A stretch of DNA of 64,000 nucleotides from Noviherbaspirillum galbum (lineage in GTDB: Bacteria > Pseudomonadota > Gammaproteobacteria > Burkholderiales > Burkholderiaceae_D), in contig NZ_JAAIVB010000011.1 in NCBI RefSeq assembly GCF_010974945.1, positions 113,487 to 177,486 on the forward strand. The letters are read 5' to 3'. Positions within the stretch are counted from its first letter, which is position 1, and every line of letters starts with the position of its first letter. The notes under the pieces are model-generated. The model was not told the DNA's origin. It ran no database searches and worked only from the letters and a program-made list of their open reading frames with translations. This document shows, in pieces, positions 34,782-43,041 of the stretch. Both the position numbers and the translations under genes were made by a program.

Positions 34782-35303
34782 ATGAATGGGAAGGCGAATA
34801 CCGCAGTTGGGAAAATGGACTTGGCCTTTGAGGCTCGCATGGCATTGGCTGCTTCACGGGTACTCTACTACCGCGGCCTGCACCGACAATTGGCCGAGGA
34901 CCTGGCTCAACAGTGCGGGTACGAGACCCACCCCGCGCAGCGCGTCTCTTTGTTCATCTCCGACGAGCCTATTTTATTCATGGCTTGGGTAGATGGTTGG
35001 CGAAAGCGCGAGCAGGAAGTGCATCCGCGTACTGAGGAACAGTTACTCGCCGAACTCAAGCAATTGAACCTGGACGCCATTACTGGTTGTGGCCAGTTCT
35101 ACGAGCTGTATTCCCAGCGTTTCAGTGAAGCTGTCACGCGATGGTTTTACCACTTGGGAGAAGCCGAGTCCCGGATTGCGGTGCGACTTCTCGGAGATTT
35201 CCCGCTCGAGCCGCATCGGCATCAGCGCTTAGCGTCTCCTGCCAAAGTCGTCATCGCACCACCCGAAGCTGTTCTGCGCCACCCTTCGGCCGCACCGTAT
35301 TGA
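34782..35303 (+). CDS. hypothetical protein, 173 aa
   Basis: The protein is mainly helical and charged (FEARMALAASRVLYYRGLHRQ, EEQLLAELKQLNLDAITG), and the second half contains FYELYSQRFSEAVTRWFYHLGEAESR. No signal or membrane segment. The gene is first behind promoter-box copy 1 and leads a run of small same-strand genes up to 37411, several with overlapping stops and starts. The family is not recognised. Confidence 0.65.
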   Translation: MNGKANTAVGKMDLAFEARMALAASRVLYYRGLHRQLAEDLAQQCGYETHPAQRVSLFISDEPILFMAWVDGWRKREQEVHPRTEEQLLAELKQLNLDAITGCGQFYELYSQRFSEAVTRWFYHLGEAESRIAVRLLGDFPLEPHRHQRLASPAKVVIAPPEAVLRHPSAAPY

Positions 35304-35312
35304 GGAATATAC

Positions 35313-35492
35313 ATGCCTGCGTACAAGACGTCCAAACCACCACAACAGTCTGCCACACTCAAGGAACTGGCAACCTGTCCCATGCCCGACATGGAGCTTT
35401 ACCGGCAGCAGATTCAAAGGAAGGTAGACAGCCGCCGGCGGCTGGAAGACCGGCGAGTCGAGCGCAAGATGAGGGAAGAGGAGGGCGCATGA
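35313..35492 (+). CDS. small basic protein, 59 aa
   Basis: ATG 35313 follows TTGAGGAATAT. The product (MPAYKTSKPPQQSATLKELA, then YRQQIQRKVDSRRRLEDRR) is strongly charged, with a C-terminal helix of Arg and Glu. Its stop overlaps the next start by 4 bp (ATGA), indicating coupled translation. The function is unknown; nucleic-acid binding is possible from charge alone. Confidence 0.6.
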   Translation: MPAYKTSKPPQQSATLKELATCPMPDMELYRQQIQRKVDSRRRLEDRRVERKMREEEGA

Positions 35493-35656
35493 TCAGCGAA
35501 TTGTTATGCCGAATGTTTGGCCATGCCCGGCCGGCCCGGCGTGACCTGGGACTCAAGGCCATCAGCTTCGCACCGGGTTATCAATGCCCTCGCTGCGGCA
35601 CGCTGGTGCGCGCCAATGCGGCGCATGTCCACGGCAGAAAAGAAAAGAGAACCTGA
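35489..35656 (+). CDS. small zinc-ribbon-like protein, 55 aa
   Basis: Starts within the preceding stop (ATGA at 35489) and its own stop overlaps the next ATG by one base (TGATG at 35654). It contains FGHARPARRDLGLKAISFAP and one CPRCG knuckle after an earlier Cys/His pair (LLCRMFGH). The four potential ligands could bind one zinc. It lies in the middle of a tightly coupled three-gene set. Confidence 0.6.
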   Translation: MISELLCRMFGHARPARRDLGLKAISFAPGYQCPRCGTLVRANAAHVHGRKEKRT

Positions 35657-36153
35657 TGCTTGACTTCAGATTTACCCATTTCAGCGCGTCACGGCGAGCG
35701 CAGGAAATGGATGCGGCGCGGGTTCTCGTGATCGATTGCGAAGGCGAAAGTCTGCAATGGTGGAGCGAGGCAGACCTGCGCCACGCCATTGCCGAGCACG
35801 GCCGCCATCCGGCTTTGATCCGGGCGTTATCCGCTTACGGTGCGACCATCGAGCGTGAGCCGAATACCGACGTGGTCGACTGCCCCGCCATCCATGAACG
35901 CACAAGCAGCTATCCCCACGGACGCCGGGTTCCTAAACGCATTCGCATGATCAAGACGGTGGTGCCGGAACTGGTTGTGGGCGTGGGAATCGTGCTTTTC
36001 GAGAACGACATGCCGCAGATCGCAGTGACCGGCATGACGCTGGAGGCCTGGACAAACAGCGATGGCACGGTGGCCGGGGTATTTCCGAACCGGGAAATGC
36101 TGGCCCTGAAGGCGGGCGATTTCACGGTCACAGAATGGACCGACCTTCCGTAA
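35656..36153 (+). CDS. hypothetical protein, 165 aa
   Basis: ATG 35656 overlaps the previous stop. The N-terminal part has VLVIDCEGESLQWWSEADLR. The C-terminal part is beta-rich (VPELVVGVGIVLFENDMPQI). No known family signature was seen. Coupling to the small zinc-ribbon gene suggests a shared process. Confidence 0.65.
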   Translation: MLDFRFTHFSASRRAQEMDAARVLVIDCEGESLQWWSEADLRHAIAEHGRHPALIRALSAYGATIEREPNTDVVDCPAIHERTSSYPHGRRVPKRIRMIKTVVPELVVGVGIVLFENDMPQIAVTGMTLEAWTNSDGTVAGVFPNREMLALKAGDFTVTEWTDLP

Positions 36154-36165
36154 TGAGGCAAGAGC

Positions 36166-36462
36166 ATGCCGCGTGACATCCCAAAACAGAAGCGGTTCCG
36201 GCCCTTCCAGCTGCAGCGCAAGTATGAAGAAGCGCCAGCCAAGGCGCTCACCATGACGCCAGCCGAAGTGCGCGACCTGGTCGATGCAGAACTGGCGTTC
36301 CTGGCCGACGTGCATGCGGCCGTGAGCTATTCGATGTTCGAGCGGATCAAGCGCCAGCAGTTCTGCGAACGCATTATGCAGAAAATGGATCTACGCATGC
36401 CGGTTTCCATGCTGACAAATAGAGAAGCCGGATTCTTGATTGATTTAGAGAAAAACAAATAG
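36166..36462 (+). CDS. hypothetical protein, 98 aa
   Basis: Follows the previous gene by 12 bases (AGGCAAGAGC before ATG). Basic N-terminus (MPRDIPKQKRFRPFQLQRKY), then helices (TPAEVRDLVDAELAFLADVH, FERIKRQQFCERIM). The last ~20 residues drift to AT-rich codons, matching the composition of the next gene. The family is not recognised. Confidence 0.65.
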   Translation: MPRDIPKQKRFRPFQLQRKYEEAPAKALTMTPAEVRDLVDAELAFLADVHAAVSYSMFERIKRQQFCERIMQKMDLRMPVSMLTNREAGFLIDLEKNK

Positions 36463-36532
36463 GATCGCGACCTTGCGGGCTATTCTTCGTGGCACCAACA
36501 CGATCACAAACAGTACGAAAGACCACAACGCT

Positions 36533-37411
36533 ATGGCAACCGGAAAGCATCCCTCACTCCGCGGAATCAACAAGATAGCGATTTCACCCGAAATGCGGAA
36601 ACTTTTACTCGGTGTATGGCATGACCGGTTGACACCGCATGCGATTGTTCTTACATATCTTGCAGCACGCAATTTTGGTGTAATCCGCTTCCCGACACGG
36701 CCGGACAGAAGTGTTGACGGGGGAAATAAGGGTCACCAGGATGCTGTTGATCTCCTAGACAAGTATACCGACGACGAACTCGCCAATTTAAGCGCCGAGT
36801 TAAACCACATCACGTCCCAAAGCCAACAGATATTGTCCGCGTTGTATAAATCACCTTCGATATGTCTTGAGCGTGCGATTGCGCCAATAGATGCAAGGTC
36901 GCAATACCTGACTGCGAATCGAGCAGTAGACAACATTGAGCTCTACCCAGCACTTGCGTTGGCCGCAGAACGTGCGGGCTTAGCATCTATCTCAATGGAC
37001 GTCGATATTGTGAGCGGGTGGTCGACAACTGCGACTCAACGGTACGGCACGTTGCACCTTAGCCGTGCTTGGGCTATAGATGATGTTTTATTGGTTTCTG
37101 ATTTGTTGGACGGGCCGATGGAAAGCAATGAGTGGCTGTGCGTCAACCGCAATCCTCGCGGTCTGATGGAATTCCCCATTTCCTCGATTGTTCTAGTCGG
37201 AGTTCCGTCCAATATTTCGGACAGAATCGCCAATTCACAGGTCGTGTCCCGTTTAGCGAACGAACTGCAGGAGCAAGCGAATCGCGCCTCCAGCGAACGA
37301 ACACTTGCACTCAGGCCGACGGAACTCTGGTGGCGCAGCGACTACAAACTGCCCCCTCAAAATATCTTGGACCGCCTCCGCGAATGGGCTGCTGGAATTA
37401 TTAAAAAATGA
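36533..37411 (+). CDS. hypothetical protein, ~292 aa, lower GC
   Basis: ATG 36533 (MATGKHPSLRGINKIAIS) is preferred; the frame extends back to a TTG at 36473. The soluble protein has an Ala/Leu-rich helical middle (ELYPALALAAERAGLASIS) and a beta-rich part (RYGTLHLSRAWAIDDVLLVSD, EFPISSIVLVGV). Codon use is clearly less GC-rich than the flanking genes, which suggests separate acquisition. No recognisable family. An uncharacterised defence or cargo function is possible but unsupported. Confidence 0.6.
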   Translation: MATGKHPSLRGINKIAISPEMRKLLLGVWHDRLTPHAIVLTYLAARNFGVIRFPTRPDRSVDGGNKGHQDAVDLLDKYTDDELANLSAELNHITSQSQQILSALYKSPSICLERAIAPIDARSQYLTANRAVDNIELYPALALAAERAGLASISMDVDIVSGWSTTATQRYGTLHLSRAWAIDDVLLVSDLLDGPMESNEWLCVNRNPRGLMEFPISSIVLVGVPSNISDRIANSQVVSRLANELQEQANRASSERTLALRPTELWWRSDYKLPPQNILDRLREWAAGIIKK

Positions 37412-37435
37412 TGAATTGAAGTCGGCTTTACCAAA

Positions 37436-37470
37436 AATCATTATTTCATTTTTCAATTTCGCGGCAGAAT
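37436..37470 (+). promoter_or_regulatory. shared promoter box, copy 2
   Basis: AATCATTATTTCA (37436-37448) and CAGAAT (37465-37470), with the 26-bp box-to-(-10) offset. It precedes the gene at 37517. Confidence 0.55.
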
Positions 37471-37516
37471 TGTTTGGTCGGGCGTTTCGCCCTTAACCTG
37501 ACCCCTATCAGCCACC

Positions 37517-38059
37517 ATGCAAATCGTCGTCCTCCATTCGATCTCTGGCGACCCCGAGCGCCAGCATGTTCTCCTTGCCCCGAAAACCATGGCCTTTCCC
37601 GAAGACGCCGCCAACCTGGTCATCCGGCGCGTGGCCGAAACCAACAAGGATCTGGCCTGGGAAGAGGTGCTGCCAGCGCTTCTGGAAGCCGGATTCACGG
37701 AAGCCGCCAACGTCATCATCGTCAACCGGCCATGGGACGAGTCGCTGACGTCCAACCAGATGACCTTCAAGGTCCGCTTTCCCGTCACGGCGCCGCATGA
37801 GTATGCCGGCAAGACACTCGAGGCCACCAACAGCACGCCGTTCGAGGATGGTTCCGTAGTGCTGATCGATGCGGATAAGCAGATGCTCAATTCGGACGAT
37901 CAACTCTGGCACAAGGATCAGCCCGACATGCTGCAGGTGCCCATCGGGCCCGTGGAGCTGCCTGACGCCCAGTTCGCCACGCCATCCGAATACCGGCGCG
38001 CGGCGCGCATGCTGCTCGGCTCCGGATACCAGTTGGCGAACAAGATCGCCGCGGCCTAA
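37517..38059 (+). CDS. hypothetical protein, 180 aa
   Basis: ATG 37517 lies 47 bases after promoter-box copy 2. N-terminal MQIVVLHSISGDPERQHVLL, then ANLVIRRVAETNKDLAWEEV and AANVIIVNRPWDESLT. The C-terminal region is helical (EYRRAARMLLGSGYQLANKI). No signal peptide. The family is not recognised. The next gene, 43 bases on, encodes a secreted protein and may share the transcript. Confidence 0.65.
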   Translation: MQIVVLHSISGDPERQHVLLAPKTMAFPEDAANLVIRRVAETNKDLAWEEVLPALLEAGFTEAANVIIVNRPWDESLTSNQMTFKVRFPVTAPHEYAGKTLEATNSTPFEDGSVVLIDADKQMLNSDDQLWHKDQPDMLQVPIGPVELPDAQFATPSEYRRAARMLLGSGYQLANKIAAA

Positions 38060-38102
38060 CTGACGGGCGCACTGGGCAAACCATCCAAGAAAGGACAACA
38101 AG

Positions 38103-38573
38103 ATGAATGCTACGAAAAATCTTTTGCTCGCCGTCTCAATGGTTTGCGCCTCTGAGGCGATGGCGCAATCAGACGAGCGGCAATTCGAAGTCCAGTTTAC
38201 GAAAAACGCTGAGAATGTGCTGACTGCGATGGTTTATGCGCGGGAAAATTTTGCTACCCCATTCAGCTACAACCATGTGCACCGCTATGCAAAGGACTGC
38301 CAGGCAGCTGACAAATCGACGCGCGTCACGCCGGGCGAGCTCACCACAGGCAATTCGCTGCGCATGACGTTCGACGACGCGCCGGACAGTGTCACGCTCG
38401 AATGGCAGACGTCAGAGCTACTGGCAATGGAAACTGTTAGCAGCGGCGACTGCACCGTGGATCTGCCGAAGGTGGCAAAGGGCGGCGGCGGGACAACGGT
38501 TGCCCTTGCAATGGGGCAGAACTTCGTCGGGCAGAGCGGGGAATACGGGATCAGGGTGAAGCGGGTGAAGTGA
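38103..38573 (+). CDS. secreted hypothetical protein, 156 aa
   Basis: Signal peptide at residues 1-22 (NLLLAVSMVCASEAMAQ). ATG 38103 follows AAGAAAGGACAACAAG. The mature part is beta-rich (QFEVQFTKNAENVLTAMVYA) with two Cys that could form a disulfide (KDCQAADK ... SGDCTVDL). The family is not recognised. It is followed by a perfect 12-bp inverted repeat acting as a terminator between convergent genes. Confidence 0.65.
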   Translation: MNATKNLLLAVSMVCASEAMAQSDERQFEVQFTKNAENVLTAMVYARENFATPFSYNHVHRYAKDCQAADKSTRVTPGELTTGNSLRMTFDDAPDSVTLEWQTSELLAMETVSSGDCTVDLPKVAKGGGGTTVALAMGQNFVGQSGEYGIRVKRVK

Positions 38574-38577
38574 GGGG

Positions 38578-38614
38578 ATCGGAATTGACGGGGGTGTAAC
38601 CAGTCAATTCCGAT
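38578..38614. terminator. bidirectional hairpin between convergent genes
   Basis: ATCGGAATTGAC (38578-38589) pairs perfectly with GTCAATTCCGAT (38603-38614). There is no long T-run, but the position between convergent stops fits a terminator. Confidence 0.65.
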
Positions 38615-38638
38615 TCGTTTGAGATCGGCGCATGGCGG

Positions 38639-39394
38639 TCAGGCCGCAGACAGCAACGTCACCAGCTCGCCGTTGCCGCGACGTGCCTTGAGACCGAGGA
38701 TCTCGCGGGCGACCACGCCTTTTTTGGCGGACTCGACATCGATCCACTCGGCAAAGCCGGGCTGGTTCACCAGGCAAGTCAAATCCGCTTCCACAGCTTC
38801 GCTGTCCTGGCCGGGGGGATTGGAAATTTCGATGCGCTCGAACACACCGGTCAGCGTGACGTAGTCGATCACCACCGTCACCCGGCGGGCGCGGGCGGCC
38901 AGCTTTTCTTCCCACTTCGCCTGTGACCTCAATTCGCGGCGAGATGGTGCCAGCGTATAACGGAACTGCTTGACCTGCTCGTCGGTGGCATCGCTCGAGC
39001 GCAGCGCGCGCAGCAGTTCGTACTTGCAGATCGCGCCGCGGTCGTTTTCATACTGCTGCTGGGTCAGCACCGTCACCAGCGAGCCGGTCTTCTTTCCCGG
39101 GTCGCAGGCAACGATGACGACATAGAAGGCCTGGTCGAGTGTGGAATACAGCAGCAGGTATGCGCGGTGCTGCCAGTGCCGCTCGGGATTGCTCAACCAG
39201 ATGGCGCGGCCGGCCTGCAGGATTTCCATCAACTGGTCCGCGGTCATCTTCGAGCGCATGATCAGGCTCTCGATCGCGTGCATCGATTCGAGACGATACT
39301 CCGGCATGGCGCGCAGCTTGGGCGTGTCAGCAGTCGGCGGCGGAAGGATGGGCGTCGTCAAGCGTTTGCGGATGGGTTGTGCTGTCGTGTACAT
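38639..39394 (-). CDS. hypothetical protein, 251 aa
   Basis: ATG at 39394 (MYTTAQPIRKRLTTPILPPP) has TTGGAGAATCAG upstream. The middle has EYRLESMHAIESLIMRSKMT, AYLLLYSTLDQAFYVVIVACD and TGSLVTVLTQQQYENDRG. The last resembles the beta-strand layout of small plasmid proteins that contain a nuclease-like or PIN-like fold, but no catalytic set is evident. No signal peptide. The family is not recognised. Confidence 0.6.
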   Translation of the reverse strand: MYTTAQPIRKRLTTPILPPPTADTPKLRAMPEYRLESMHAIESLIMRSKMTADQLMEILQAGRAIWLSNPERHWQHRAYLLLYSTLDQAFYVVIVACDPGKKTGSLVTVLTQQQYENDRGAICKYELLRALRSSDATDEQVKQFRYTLAPSRRELRSQAKWEEKLAARARRVTVVIDYVTLTGVFERIEISNPPGQDSEAVEADLTCLVNQPGFAEWIDVESAKKGVVAREILGLKARRGNGELVTLLSAA

Positions 39395-39519
39395 TTTTGC
39401 TGATTCTCCAAGTTTTGTCATTGCTCGGCTCATCCGAGCGACCTTGGAACCATATTAATTCGCATTTTGAATTTATACAATGCGTTTGTGATTATTTTTC
39501 AACTTGGGGAAATGGGCGC

Positions 39520-39552
39520 AAAAAAGCTGCCGTCCCATTGGGGATCGGCAGC
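39520..39552 (-). terminator. intrinsic terminator, minus strand
   Basis: On the minus strand GCTGCCG / CGGCAGC (39546-39552 and 39526-39532) is followed by six T (39520-39525). It terminates the gene ending at 39561. Confidence 0.9.
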
Positions 39553-39560
39553 TCCATCGT

Positions 39561-40064
39561 TCACCAGGATAGGTCCGTCACGGGCGCGGCCTCCTGTTTC
39601 GACTGGACGTCCCGGATGAGTTTAGTCAGCCCGGGTTCCGCAGCGGCGATCGGCTTGATCTTCGGTGCGAGCGACTGCGCCAGCATATTCACCAGCACGG
39701 CATTTGGATACTCGCGGCGGAAGAAGGCTGCCACCTCGCTGCGGTGCTCCATTGGAACGTCTTTCATGTCGACCTGCCGTGTGCGCACACAATCGACAAT
39801 GGCCTTGGCGATCTGGTTCGTCAGCGCCACTGCATCGGCTTTGTCGATCTGGTTGAGCCGGATGACTTCGCGATAGCCATCCCGCACCTTGTCGGGAGCC
39901 TTGTTGCGCACGTACCGGCGCGCTTTTGCCTGCATGCTGAGCGTCTTGTCGGCTGCTCCGAAAAACAGTAAGTCACCACCATTGACTTCGCTTCCGCCGC
40001 CCCATACCTTTGGGGTCGCCTGATCCGGATTCGGATGGCTGTAAAACATGTAGTCCTGAATCAC
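39561..40064 (-). CDS. hypothetical protein, 167 aa
   Basis: GTG 40064 is chosen because AAGGAGATTGAT lies directly upstream; ATG 40049 is an alternative. The long upward extension of the frame is a shadow. The product starts MIQDYMFYSHPNPDQATPKV. It has SEVNGGDLLFFGAADKTLSM, a basic stretch (KARRYVRNKAPDKVRDGYRE) and a helical C-terminus. The family is not recognised. It diverges from the 40200 gene. Confidence 0.6.
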   Translation of the reverse strand: MIQDYMFYSHPNPDQATPKVWGGGSEVNGGDLLFFGAADKTLSMQAKARRYVRNKAPDKVRDGYREVIRLNQIDKADAVALTNQIAKAIVDCVRTRQVDMKDVPMEHRSEVAAFFRREYPNAVLVNMLAQSLAPKIKPIAAAEPGLTKLIRDVQSKQEAAPVTDLSW

Positions 40065-40199
40065 ATCAATCTCCTTGTTAACCGTCGCTGCCTGCGACAA
40101 AATCATGGCAACGGGAGATGTGGGCGCGACGAAAAGGTTTTCCTGTTCCCCGCATATCCACTTGCTATGCAATCCGCATAGAGCGCCCAGGAGAAAAAA

Positions 40200-40868
40200 A
40201 TGGGTCTTGCCACCCTCATGCATTACCACACCGTCGCCGGCATGCTGCTGCCGGTCAACAACAGCGTGGTCGATGCGGCACTCAAGAAAGCAGCAGAACA
40301 AGTGGGCGAAGCCGCGTGGCGATCGGGTTTTACCGGGTTTACCAAGGGCGGCGCGACGGAGGTGGCTCGTTCCCACCTCGAGCTCATCGGCGTCAAGCCC
40401 AGGCCAGTGACCGGCGCATGGTCATCCATCAAGCTGGCCACGACGAAGGACGACGCTGGCAACGAGTACCACAAAATCCGGATTGGATTCGACGCGAAAG
40501 AGGGAAACGTCATTGTCTCGCTCGATGCGGACTCGGAAATTGCGCAGCGCCTTGCACAGAAGCTGCTTAATGCCGCGCCCGGCGAGGTCCTTACGCTCAA
40601 CCCGTTCTCCGCTCTGGTGAACAAGGGCGGTCGGGCCTATGCCAATCACGCCGTGGGTTTGAAGCGCGCGGACGGTACCGAGGTGACCGCGCCGCCAAAC
40701 CTGTGGGTCCAGGCACAAGCCATGGCCGACGCAGCTGAAGCCACGTTGAAGGGCCTGAACATCACCGACCGTGCCACGATCAACAAGGTCAAGGCCACGA
40801 AGAAGGCGGAATTCCACTTGTGGCTCTATCGGGACAAGCTCATTCCCCAGTTCGAAGTCGCCGCGTGA
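40200..40868 (+). CDS. hypothetical protein, 222 aa
   Basis: ATG 40200 follows AGGAGAAAAAA. The protein contains ALKKAAEQVGEAAWRSGFTG, YHKIRIGFDAKEGNVIVSLD and GRAYANHAVGLKRADGTEV. The alternating beta pattern suggests a small globular domain. The C-terminal helix is Lys/Ala-rich (KVKATKKAEFHLWLYRDK). No signal peptide. The family is not recognised. A clear terminator follows. Confidence 0.65.
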   Translation: MGLATLMHYHTVAGMLLPVNNSVVDAALKKAAEQVGEAAWRSGFTGFTKGGATEVARSHLELIGVKPRPVTGAWSSIKLATTKDDAGNEYHKIRIGFDAKEGNVIVSLDADSEIAQRLAQKLLNAAPGEVLTLNPFSALVNKGGRAYANHAVGLKRADGTEVTAPPNLWVQAQAMADAAEATLKGLNITDRATINKVKATKKAEFHLWLYRDKLIPQFEVAA

Positions 40869-40883
40869 CCCTTGACAATTCCA

Positions 40884-40915
40884 CCCGCATGCGCCGTCCT
40901 GGCCATGCGGGTTTT
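40884..40915 (+). terminator. intrinsic terminator
   Basis: CCCGCATG (40884-40891) pairs with CATGCGGG (40904-40911), followed by TTTT. Confidence 0.85.
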
Positions 40916-41087
40916 GTTGAGGTATATCAACTATCCACAGAAGCTGTGGATAACTTGAGCTAAGTCACTGATTCCATTGACCCCCTTCGGTCGATACAAA
41001 AAAGAGGCACCTCTTATTTTTGTTCCGCCATCTCCTGATGCAATGCCATCCGCAGCAATGGGCTGCATTCTTTTGAGGAGAAACGAA

Positions 41088-42149
41088 GTGGGTTCCAACG
41101 TATTTGATTTGAGTGACGACGCGTTCACGGTGTCGAGCCGTCCACGGCCGGCGCCGCCATCAGCAATTGCCATGGTAGCCAACGTCACGGCACTGCCGCA
41201 GCCGACTGTTGGCTATGCCGACGATTTGTTCGGCATTCCCCTGCCAAAGAACAAGCGCGATCTGGCGAAGTTTCCGATGAAGCCTGCCGGCCCGGACACT
41301 CCGGAGAAGGAACCGTACGTGTTTCGCAAGGAGCACATCAAGACCGCGCAACTGTGGTTCCTTGGTATCGGCAAAAACCTGCTGCTGACCGGTCCGACTG
41401 GATCCGGCAAGACCAGCCTGGTGCTGCAGCTGGCTGCTCGTCTTGGCTGGGGAGTGTACCGGCAACAATGCACGGGATCGCTGGAGTTCCAGGAGATGAT
41501 CGGTCGCATCACCCTGAAGTCCGACGGCAGCACCGGCTGGCAGGACGGGCCGATCCTGTCTGCGATGCGCAGCGGCGGAATCCTGCTGCTGGACGAAGTC
41601 AACTTCCTGCATCCCGACACCGTGGCAGGCTTGAACGGCATCCTCGACGGCAAGGCGTACCTGATTCCCGAGACGGGTGAACGGGTGTTCCCGCATCCAG
41701 ACTTCCGGGTCGCCGGTACCGGCAACGGCATCAATGGCGTGAAGGCTGCAAACTACCGCGGCACGAAGCGTCAGAATGATTCGCTGCTGGATCGCTTTAC
41801 GCTGGGCATCGAAATCGACTACATGAGCGAGAAGGAAGAAGCCATCTTGCTCGCGCAGGCCGCGCCCCGGCTCGATCCGAAGATGATCGAGATCCTGCTG
41901 TCGCTTGCGAAATCGGTGCGCAAGTCCTATGACGAGGGAGACTCCATCAGCGTCACCCTGTCTTCCCGGGTACTGGTGTCGACCGCAAGCGTGCTTCAGC
42001 TTCAGGGCAATGACCTGGCCTCGCAAGCAGCGGGGCTGGCAACCGCGTTGGAGACGACCTATCTCTATCGTGTCGACAAGGGCGATCGCTCAACGATCAT
42101 GACAGCAGCCAATGGCATCCTCCAGCGGGAAAACCTCGTTGCGAAGTGA
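41088..42149 (+). CDS. AAA+ ATPase of the MoxR/CobS type
   Basis: 353 aa from GTG 41088 (GAGGAGAAACGAA upstream). A Pro-rich N-terminus is followed by an AAA+ module: Walker A GPTGSGKTS, Walker B GGILLLDEVNFL, sensor-1-like VAGTGNGIN, and an Arg-finger region (LLDRFTLGIEIDY). It resembles the CobS/CbbQ/MoxR group, chaperone-like ATPases that usually work with a VWA or metal-insertion partner. No VWA protein is encoded nearby. The next gene is a beta-clamp-like protein, so a role in DNA metabolism is possible. Confidence 0.88.
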   Translation: MGSNVFDLSDDAFTVSSRPRPAPPSAIAMVANVTALPQPTVGYADDLFGIPLPKNKRDLAKFPMKPAGPDTPEKEPYVFRKEHIKTAQLWFLGIGKNLLLTGPTGSGKTSLVLQLAARLGWGVYRQQCTGSLEFQEMIGRITLKSDGSTGWQDGPILSAMRSGGILLLDEVNFLHPDTVAGLNGILDGKAYLIPETGERVFPHPDFRVAGTGNGINGVKAANYRGTKRQNDSLLDRFTLGIEIDYMSEKEEAILLAQAAPRLDPKMIEILLSLAKSVRKSYDEGDSISVTLSSRVLVSTASVLQLQGNDLASQAAGLATALETTYLYRVDKGDRSTIMTAANGILQRENLVAK

Positions 42150-42164
42150 TGCTTGACCCCCACA

Positions 42165-42196
42165 AGGCCTCATCCTCTCGGATGGGGCCTTTTTCT
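42165..42196 (+). terminator. intrinsic terminator
   Basis: AGGCCTCATCC (42165-42175) pairs with GGATGGGGCCT (42180-42190), followed by TTTTTCTTTTT. Confidence 0.9.
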
Positions 42197-42260
42197 TTTT
42201 GTTGCGAACGCATCTCTGACCGCTCTGGCAATGGTGCCGGGCAATCTTCTGGAGAATCCC

Positions 42261-42944
42261 ATGCGTTCTATCACTCTGTTTCGCAATGACATGACCGCTG
42301 TTTCCCGTCTCGCCGCCAAGGCAGACATCCGTTACTACCTGAACGGGGTACTGCTGGAGATCGGCGCGATGTCCTCGCGCCTGGTGGCAACCGACGGCCA
42401 CATCCTTGGCGTGCTGCACCTGCCGGACGTCGGTGATCCGAAACTGATCGGCCAGTCCGAGCAGCACATCATCCCCAATGACGTTATCGCCAAAATGAAG
42501 CCCAAGAAACGCGGTGACAACAAGGTGGAATTCATCATCAACGACCCCGACAAGGACGGTAACGTCAAGGCAGTTGCCCGCTTCGACGGGGAAACCATCG
42601 ACTTCCAGATGGTCAATGGCCGGTATCCGGAGTATCGCAAAATCATTGGCAAGCGGGCCGCCGGCGGCATCGTCCAGATCGACCCGGAGCTGCTGGTGCG
42701 CTTCAAGAAGGCGGTCATCGACCTGGGCGACAGCCGTGGCTGGATGCAAGTCACGGCCAACCAAGCCGCGGGAACGTCAGCGTCCTTCCTGACCTGCTTC
42801 GACAAGCGCTTCTTTGCGGTGGTCATGCCGTGGATAAACGAGGGGCAGGCCGGTCCACTGCCGTATGACGCCCCAGCCTGGGTGCATGCCCCGATCGTGC
42901 CGCCGGCTCTGCCGCTACTGCTCGAAATGAAGGCCGCCGCCTGA
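42261..42944 (+). CDS. DNA polymerase III beta-clamp-like protein, two-domain size
   Basis: 227 aa from ATG 42261 (CTGGAGAATCCC). The first ~130 residues match the middle domain of DnaN: ADIRYYLNGVLLEIG, RLVATDGHILGV, IIPNDVIAKM and FQMVNGRYPEYRKIIGK. The remaining ~90 form one more, divergent, clamp-like domain ending in a membrane-neutral tail. Full DnaN has three such domains (~367 aa), so one is missing. A two-domain protomer would need three copies to make a six-domain ring, as in PCNA, or may act as a decoy. Short clamps are known on some phages and plasmids. Confidence 0.78.
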   Translation: MRSITLFRNDMTAVSRLAAKADIRYYLNGVLLEIGAMSSRLVATDGHILGVLHLPDVGDPKLIGQSEQHIIPNDVIAKMKPKKRGDNKVEFIINDPDKDGNVKAVARFDGETIDFQMVNGRYPEYRKIIGKRAAGGIVQIDPELLVRFKKAVIDLGDSRGWMQVTANQAAGTSASFLTCFDKRFFAVVMPWINEGQAGPLPYDAPAWVHAPIVPPALPLLLEMKAAA

Positions 42945-42951
42945 TCCCCAT

Positions 42952-42988
42952 CCCGCCATGCTCAACCGAGCTGGCGGGATTGTTTTTT
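42952..42988 (+). terminator. intrinsic terminator
   Basis: CCCGCCA (42952-42958) pairs with TGGCGGG (42972-42978), followed by ATTGTTTTTT. Confidence 0.85.
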
Positions 42989-43041
42989 CCAGACATGTCG
43001 TTGCGCCATGCAATAACGCATGCATCCAATGGAGAACACAA

